9,243 bases of DNA, from assembly GCA_045640905.1 (NCBI GenBank), contig JAZUFW010000008.1:1-9243 (forward strand), in the 5' to 3' direction. A program made the translations under genes and the position numbers. Of the stretch, positions 4,830-9,243 are shown piece by piece; positions within the stretch are counted from its first letter, which is position 1, and each line of letters begins with the position of its first letter. The DNA comes from JAILLW01 sp045640905 (GTDB lineage: Bacteria > Bacillota > Clostridia > Lachnospirales > Lachnospiraceae). The notes below the pieces were generated by a model that was not told the origin of the DNA, did not search any database, and saw nothing but the letters and a program-made list of their open reading frames with translations.

Positions 4830-6443
4830 GTGAAGAAAGTCAGAGAACATATTAATGTAATAGCGGTTATTCTACTGTTCGCCATAGGCGGAGCAGGGCA
4901 TATACTGTTGTACGGTATTGATATAGCGGACAGTATATGCCAAATTTTTTACGGCGTATGCGTACTGGTGTGGACGTTAACTGTACAAAACCGCATTATC
5001 AACAAAAGAACCCGCAGAATCCTTATAGGGATAGCGGGTTTATTGCTTGTTGCACTTTTAGTTCAACTGGCCAGGTACAAATTCATATGGGACAGTGTTG
5101 TTACGTTGCGTTACCTGTGGTATTCCTATTACGTGGTATTGGAAACGGTCCCGTTTCTTACGTTTTTCCTGGCTGTTTCAATCAATTTGACGGACGAGGA
5201 TCACGTGGACAAAAAATACCTTCTTTGGGGAGCCCCGTCTGTAATTCTGATCATCCTTATATATACCAATGATTTTCATAATCTTGTATTTATTACTGCG
5301 GGAGATACTGCCGGAGCAACGGGAAGTTATGGTCACGGAAGTCTGTTTTATGTATGCTACGCGTGGATATACATTCTTTTTGCCGGCGCCCTGGGTATTA
5401 TATTCAGAAAGTGCGCCCTTTATTCAGCCAAAAAGAAAATATGGATACCGCTGACGTTCTTTATTACAGGCTTTCTTTTGCTAGTCCTGAGCATTTTTGA
5501 TGCACCGAAGTTCATGGGCGTTACAATCTGGTCTTTTGTAGAGGAGTACGCATTTTTGGTCATCTCTCTGACAGAAGCATGTATCCTGACAGGCTTGATT
5601 CAGGCCAATACCGGTTACAAGAGACTTTTTTCTCTCTCTGACAGAATGATAAAAATAACCGATGCATCGGGGAATACTCTTTATGCATCAAAAAACGGCG
5701 AGAAATCTTTCGAAGAAAATGCAAATACGCATGTTTTCAAAAAAGAAATAAGTGGCGGTTATGTTTCGTGGGCTGCGGATATTTCGAAATTGAACGAACT
5801 GAACAGGAATATTGCCGAAGTAACGGAAAGAATCGAAACCAGAAATGAATTCCTAAAAAGCGATATTGCCGTAAAGGAAGAACGTTCGAAACTGGATACC
5901 AGAAACAATCTTTACGATAATATTTCACATATTGTCAAACCACAGCTTGAAAAAATCAGTGAACTGATAGATGGAATAACCGATGACAACTTTGATATGA
6001 ACATTGCAAAGATTGCTGTGTTGGACGCGTATATCAAAAGAAGAAGCAATATGGAGCTTATTGAAACCGATGATGGAAAATTGCCGGTCGAGGAACTGCA
6101 TACCGCTCTTTTCGAGTCGTCCGGATACATAAGTTTATGCAATCTTGAAGTAGTTTTATCTCCCACAGAACGATTCAGACTGCCCAAGGAAGTTATGACG
6201 GTGGCATATGCCGCATTTGAGTCCGTAGTTGAAAATAATCTGTATAGTGCAAAGAGCCTGCTGGTTTCCGTGGGAAAGAAGAAAGATGTGTTTTCGCTAA
6301 GGTTGTCCATGGATAAAGATGCCGTGTTTGATAAATCATGGATAGAAAACGATGAATTCCTGCGCTTACGGGGAAGCATAGCGCTTGATTACGAAGATGG
6401 ACTTACGGTAGTCGTCTCCTTTAAGGAAGGCGGTGAATCATGA
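4830..6443 (+). CDS. Multi-TM sensor pseudo-histidine kinase (7TM-PAS type)
   Basis: This is a 537-residue membrane protein. Seven or eight hydrophobic segments cover residues about 8-256, resembling the HisKA_7TM sensor family (YTNDFHNLVF near 145-154, then YGHGSLFYVCYAWIY). After the last TM come the GLIQANTGY signature (255-263) and a PAS-like region (264-320) with ITDASGN and YASKNG. A coiled coil (about 320-360) and a helical DHp-like part (361-410, IAKIAVLDAYIKRRSN) follow. The C-terminal 110 residues have the outline of a GHKL fold but no usable N, G1 or G2 box: FESVVENNL is the only N-box-like trace. Residue H367 (NISHI) is not in a recognisable H-box. I infer a sensing partner without its own ATPase, acting with the kinase encoded next to it (ATGA overlap). 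The ligand is unknown. Confidence 0.85.
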   Translation: MKKVREHINVIAVILLFAIGGAGHILLYGIDIADSICQIFYGVCVLVWTLTVQNRIINKRTRRILIGIAGLLLVALLVQLARYKFIWDSVVTLRYLWYSYYVVLETVPFLTFFLAVSINLTDEDHVDKKYLLWGAPSVILIILIYTNDFHNLVFITAGDTAGATGSYGHGSLFYVCYAWIYILFAGALGIIFRKCALYSAKKKIWIPLTFFITGFLLLVLSIFDAPKFMGVTIWSFVEEYAFLVISLTEACILTGLIQANTGYKRLFSLSDRMIKITDASGNTLYASKNGEKSFEENANTHVFKKEISGGYVSWAADISKLNELNRNIAEVTERIETRNEFLKSDIAVKEERSKLDTRNNLYDNISHIVKPQLEKISELIDGITDDNFDMNIAKIAVLDAYIKRRSNMELIETDDGKLPVEELHTALFESSGYISLCNLEVVLSPTERFRLPKEVMTVAYAAFESVVENNLYSAKSLLVSVGKKKDVFSLRLSMDKDAVFDKSWIENDEFLRLRGSIALDYEDGLTVVVSFKEGGES

Positions 6444-7771
6444 TGCAACAGTTCGGTCTTTTGAGTGAAGGTTATTTATGTTTGTTTGGTTGCTGGGCGA
6501 TGATTCTTTTATGGGGAGCAGTACTCATTTTTGTGGGGAATTGCTTTGAAAAGCGGAATCTCCCGCTGTGGCTTCGAAATGCTTTTTACGTAATATTTAT
6601 GGCTTTTTCATATCTGAATTTCCAGTGCGTTGCTGCGGTTAGTTATAAGGAAATACAAAATCCGTTTCTTCGTACAATTGTGCCGCGTTACGGTGAACTT
6701 CCTGTAGCAGCTATGATGGGAATATACATGGCAGGAACGATTTTGGAAGCATGGATGATACATATCAGCGTGGTATGGAATCGTACACATATTACGAACA
6801 GTTCAATCAAAGAAGCGGTTGATACGCTTCCGACAGGAATTGTGTGCTATGACAGTGACGGCAGAATCGTTTTTAAAAATACGGAAATGGAAAGGCTTTG
6901 CCGCAGGATGACAGGTAATGTTCTTTTGAACGGTCTTTTTTTCGAAGAGGCTGCATTTTCAAAAAGCGAAATAGAAGAAGCGAACGAACTTCCGGCGGAT
7001 GGCAGAATACTGCGTCTTTTATCCGAAAACGAAGCGTGGTGCTTTTACAAAACTCATATAACGGACGATTATGTTACGTACAGTATGATTAATGCGGTGG
7101 ATATTTCGGAAGAATATGAAAAAACACGGTTCCTTGATAATCAAAAGGAAGCAGTCAAAAAGTTAAACAGAAAACTTAGTGAATACCGTGATGATATTTT
7201 GCAGACAATAGCCGCCAAAGAAAAATTGAACGCCAAGATTAAGATACATGACGAACTTGGAACAGGCCTTTTGGCCATAAAGCGGTACTTGACAAACGGA
7301 GGCTCACAAGAAGAACGATTCGCCATTCTCGAAAGAATTTCCGGAAATATTGATTATCTAAAGAGGGAATCCGAGAATGAAACAGGTGATGAATACGAAC
7401 TTATGCTTTCTACGGCAGCGGCTCTGGGAGTGGATGTAAAGATTCAAGGGAAGCTGCCTTTGGATAATCCCGAGAAACATATTGTCGCTACCGCAATACA
7501 TGAATGCTTTACCAATACGTTAAGGCATGCAGGCGGTGATACGCTATACATAGTCATAAAGGAAGCTGCGGAAGGATTAAGCGTCGTATTTACAAATAAC
7601 GGAGAGTCGCCCAAGGAAGCGATTGTCGAAAAGGGCGGACTGCTGTCGCTGCGAAAACTGGTGGAAGAAGCAGAAGGTACGATGGAAATTTTGATTAATC
7701 CGACTTATTCTTTAAATATATTTATTCCTGAGGAGAAAAACGAGCATGGCTTACAGGGTATTAATAGTTGA
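6440..7771 (+). CDS. Membrane PAS-HATPase histidine kinase
   Basis: This is a 443-residue sensor kinase. Three hydrophobic segments (about 12-34, 46-66, 88-112) are followed by a PAS-like domain (124-225; LPTGIVCYDSDGRIVFKN), a coiled coil (225-265), an H-box KIHDELGTGLLAI of the NarL/DesK (HisKA_3) type with likely phospho-acceptor H270, and a GHKL ATPase. The N-box is HECFTNTLRHA with N359. The G1 position reads TNNG (385-388), with Asn where most kinases have the adenine-contacting Asp. The G2-like GGLLSLR starts at 399. The start overlaps the stop of the previous gene as ATGA, with AAGGAAGG (6423-6430) as ribosome binding site. The stop overlaps the response regulator by 26 bp. This arrangement implies coupled translation and a fixed partner ratio. 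It should phosphorylate the regulator encoded next. The Asn may lower ATP affinity or be normal for the subfamily. Confidence 0.88.
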   Translation: MMQQFGLLSEGYLCLFGCWAMILLWGAVLIFVGNCFEKRNLPLWLRNAFYVIFMAFSYLNFQCVAAVSYKEIQNPFLRTIVPRYGELPVAAMMGIYMAGTILEAWMIHISVVWNRTHITNSSIKEAVDTLPTGIVCYDSDGRIVFKNTEMERLCRRMTGNVLLNGLFFEEAAFSKSEIEEANELPADGRILRLLSENEAWCFYKTHITDDYVTYSMINAVDISEEYEKTRFLDNQKEAVKKLNRKLSEYRDDILQTIAAKEKLNAKIKIHDELGTGLLAIKRYLTNGGSQEERFAILERISGNIDYLKRESENETGDEYELMLSTAAALGVDVKIQGKLPLDNPEKHIVATAIHECFTNTLRHAGGDTLYIVIKEAAEGLSVVFTNNGESPKEAIVEKGGLLSLRKLVEEAEGTMEILINPTYSLNIFIPEEKNEHGLQGINS

Positions 7772-8372
7772 AGATCAGACGCTGCCGCGTCAGTATTTTG
7801 AAAATATAGTTAACGGTTCGGAAAAATATGTTCTGGCGGCATCAATAGGCTCGGCCACGGTTGCCGACGCGTACTGCATTAGAAACGGAGTTGACCTGAT
7901 TATTATGGATATAGTCATGTCTGAAGGAATCAGCGGAATTGAAGCGGCCGAGCGAATTAAGCGGTCGTATCCGAATGTAAAAATCCTGATGGTAACTTCG
8001 ATGCCCGATTCGGCATTTTTGAGCCGCGCAAAAGAAGTCGGCGTTGATTCGTTCTGGTATAAAGAGGTTCAGGATGCGCCGATGCTGGAAGTTATGGACC
8101 GTACAATGGAAGGTGAACATATCTGGCCCGACCATGCTCCGACGGTGAAAATCGGAATGGCTGACAGCACGGATTTTACGGAAAAAGAGCTTGAAGTGCT
8201 GCGGTTTATTGCGATGGGACATACAAATCAGGAAATCGCTGATGAACTGAATATAAGTGTCAATACGGTCAGGTTTCATCTGGCAAACCTGATTTCGAAA
8301 ACCGGAAGCAACTCCAAGATTGAACTGGCAATTCTGGCCACCAAGAGCGGACTGGTGGTTACAAATTCATAA
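7746..8372 (+). CDS. NarL/LuxR-type response regulator
   Basis: This is a 208-residue two-component DNA-binding regulator. The receiver domain (1-120) has the acidic pair E9-D10, phospho-acceptor D55 (in LIIMDIVMSEG), switch T84 and K106, so all catalytic residues are present. The HTH (142-200) reads FTEKELEVLRFIAMGHTNQEIADELNISVNTVRFHL, the GerE/LuxR fold. AGGAG (7731-7735) lies 10 bp before the ATG, inside the end of the kinase gene, and the 26-bp overlap marks the two as a cognate pair. Phosphorylation should allow dimerisation and binding to target promoters. Likely targets, by position only, are the downstream secreted-protein gene (8486) and this operon. D55, the HTH and its length are all ordinary for the family, so the class assignment is firm while the regulon is unknown. 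Confidence 0.95.
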   Translation: MAYRVLIVEDQTLPRQYFENIVNGSEKYVLAASIGSATVADAYCIRNGVDLIIMDIVMSEGISGIEAAERIKRSYPNVKILMVTSMPDSAFLSRAKEVGVDSFWYKEVQDAPMLEVMDRTMEGEHIWPDHAPTVKIGMADSTDFTEKELEVLRFIAMGHTNQEIADELNISVNTVRFHLANLISKTGSNSKIELAILATKSGLVVTNS

Positions 8373-8402
8373 ATTTTTTCTGCAAACCTATCTCTTTGTA
8401 CG

Positions 8403-8431
8403 GGGACAATCTTTTTCAAGTGCGATATAAT
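8403..8431 (+). promoter_or_regulatory. Promoter of the downstream secreted-protein gene
   Basis: GGGACA (8403-8408, a 4 of 6 match to TTGACA) and a perfect TATAAT (8426-8431) are 17 bp apart. Transcription would start near 8438, giving a leader of about 48 nt. The weak -35 box suggests help from an activator, and the response regulator gene lies immediately upstream. The 113 bp between the regulator stop and the next ATG contain no clear terminator, so some read-through from the signalling operon is possible. Confidence 0.6.
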
Positions 8432-8485
8432 ACTCGAATGTTTTGGTAAATATTGATGTATTTCAATTGGAAAGGGTGTCGAATT

Positions 8486-9243
8486 ATGAAAAAGAAAGTT
8501 ACAAAAATTTTGTCAGTGTTGATTGCTGTTGCTTTTACAGTGCTTAGCGTAATGATGACCATGCCTGTGGAAGCGAAGGCGGAACCTGATTATAACAATT
8601 ATGGACCGTATATAGAGATTCTTGCTGATGGTAGTTGGGCGATAAATAAACTTGGCCAATATAATTACCAAAGCGAAGGCAATTTTACAGTCGACTTGGG
8701 GGGCGACGCTGATTGGGATGTAGTTGCTAACGCCGTGAATTATTATCAAGCAGGTGTAATGGTTCATTATCCTGATGGTAGTACAACTGAGGTACCTCTA
8801 TCGGAAGGCGGACGTAGCGTATCATGGCTTCTATTAAAGAATTTTAGTTCACTGGGCACATCCGGGACTGTTACTATACATTGGGTGGGTACGGGAAAAG
8901 ATTTGTACTTTTCACGTGCTATAGAGCAGTCATCATCACATACACATTCCTTTGTTTGGCAGACAATAACAGAGCCTACCAAGTACACCGACGGACTTGA
9001 AGGTGAGGTATGTTCATGTGGAGCAACAAGAAATACACAGCCTATTTCGGCTATGGGTTATGCCTTGTATCAGTACGCAGTTCCCATGATTAATGCATCT
9101 AAATCAGGACAGACCATTACATTGGATCTTGGTGAATGGAATTCTTTCCCGAAGAGCTTTATGGAAAAGATTGCAGCCAAGTCTGCACAGAACGTTACCT
9201 TCGTTTTGAAATACAAGTGGAATCATGTTAAGCAGGAAATCAC
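8486..9243 (+). CDS. Secreted HxH/CxC-module protein (3' partial)
   Basis: This is an open frame of 252 codons that runs off the window with no stop. AAAGGG (8471-8476) lies 9 bp before the ATG. The signal peptide is clear: MKKKVTK, hydrophobic 8-25, likely cleavage after AKA at 32. Residues 33-150 form a beta-rich N-terminal domain with no family I can name. Residues 152-252 are the module shared with the gene at the left edge: HTHSF (H152, H154), DGLEGEVCSCG (C176, C178), GYAL...KSGQT, LGEWNSFPKSFM and YKWNHVKQEI. They match it at 78 of 102 aligned positions by hand. The missing end probably holds the IPAG and W-x-GP motifs seen in that gene. Function is unknown. Export, a possible Zn site and its placement after a two-component system suggest a regulated extracellular protein. 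Confidence 0.88.
   Translation, partial: MKKKVTKILSVLIAVAFTVLSVMMTMPVEAKAEPDYNNYGPYIEILADGSWAINKLGQYNYQSEGNFTVDLGGDADWDVVANAVNYYQAGVMVHYPDGSTTEVPLSEGGRSVSWLLLKNFSSLGTSGTVTIHWVGTGKDLYFSRAIEQSSSHTHSFVWQTITEPTKYTDGLEGEVCSCGATRNTQPISAMGYALYQYAVPMINASKSGQTITLDLGEWNSFPKSFMEKIAAKSAQNVTFVLKYKWNHVKQEI

Noticed and set aside
5912..6379. 155-residue minus-strand frame inside the pseudo-kinase gene
   Set aside because: It is a shadow of the + strand frame, which belongs to a recognisable family and overlaps its neighbours as an operon.

Overview
The window looks like chromosomal DNA from a low- to mid-GC Clostridia, most probably a Lachnospiraceae relative (Butyrivibrio, Roseburia or Lachnospira-like). 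This is inferred from AT-rich consensus promoters, GGAG-type ribosome binding sites, and several protein families I associate with that group: the HxHxF...CxCG secreted module, GAGIGGG beta-helix proteins, a 7TM pseudo-kinase paired with an ATPase and a NarL-type regulator, and a TPR-LuxR regulator. No search could be run, so the genus is open. Every gene is on the + strand.

Region by region: (1) 1-423 is the 3' end of a secreted HxH/CxC-module protein. (2) 424-839 is a gene-free stretch. It begins with a near-perfect sigma-A promoter carrying an inverted repeat, followed by a compact three-hairpin transcript of about 93 nt that ends in an intrinsic terminator (candidate small RNA). After that comes a GC-rich, palindrome-rich stretch of unknown role. 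(3) 840-1865 encodes a TPR-like/LuxR-HTH regulator. (4) 1866-2145 is intergenic and holds a degenerate fragment of the same secreted module, followed by a hairpin that covers the next ribosome binding site. (5) 2146-3030 and 3082-4782 are two secreted proteins, a divergent relative of the module and a large glycine-rich beta-helix protein with a strikingly regular ~29-residue repeat. (6) 4830-8372 is a tightly overlapping three-gene signalling operon: a multi-TM pseudo-histidine kinase, a PAS-HATPase histidine kinase and a NarL/LuxR response regulator. (7) A separate promoter drives a second full-type secreted HxH/CxC-module protein (8486 onward), which runs off the window. It is missed by ORF callers that require a stop codon, because it is cut by the edge.

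Taken together, the locus alternates a family of related extracellular proteins with two independent LuxR-type regulatory devices and a candidate small RNA. The simplest reading is a surface/secreted-protein locus that expands by duplication: two close paralogues, one divergent relative and one decayed fragment lie within 9 kb. Its expression is probably tuned by the adjacent regulators. The regulatory link is inferred from gene order alone. The function of the secreted proteins is unknown.
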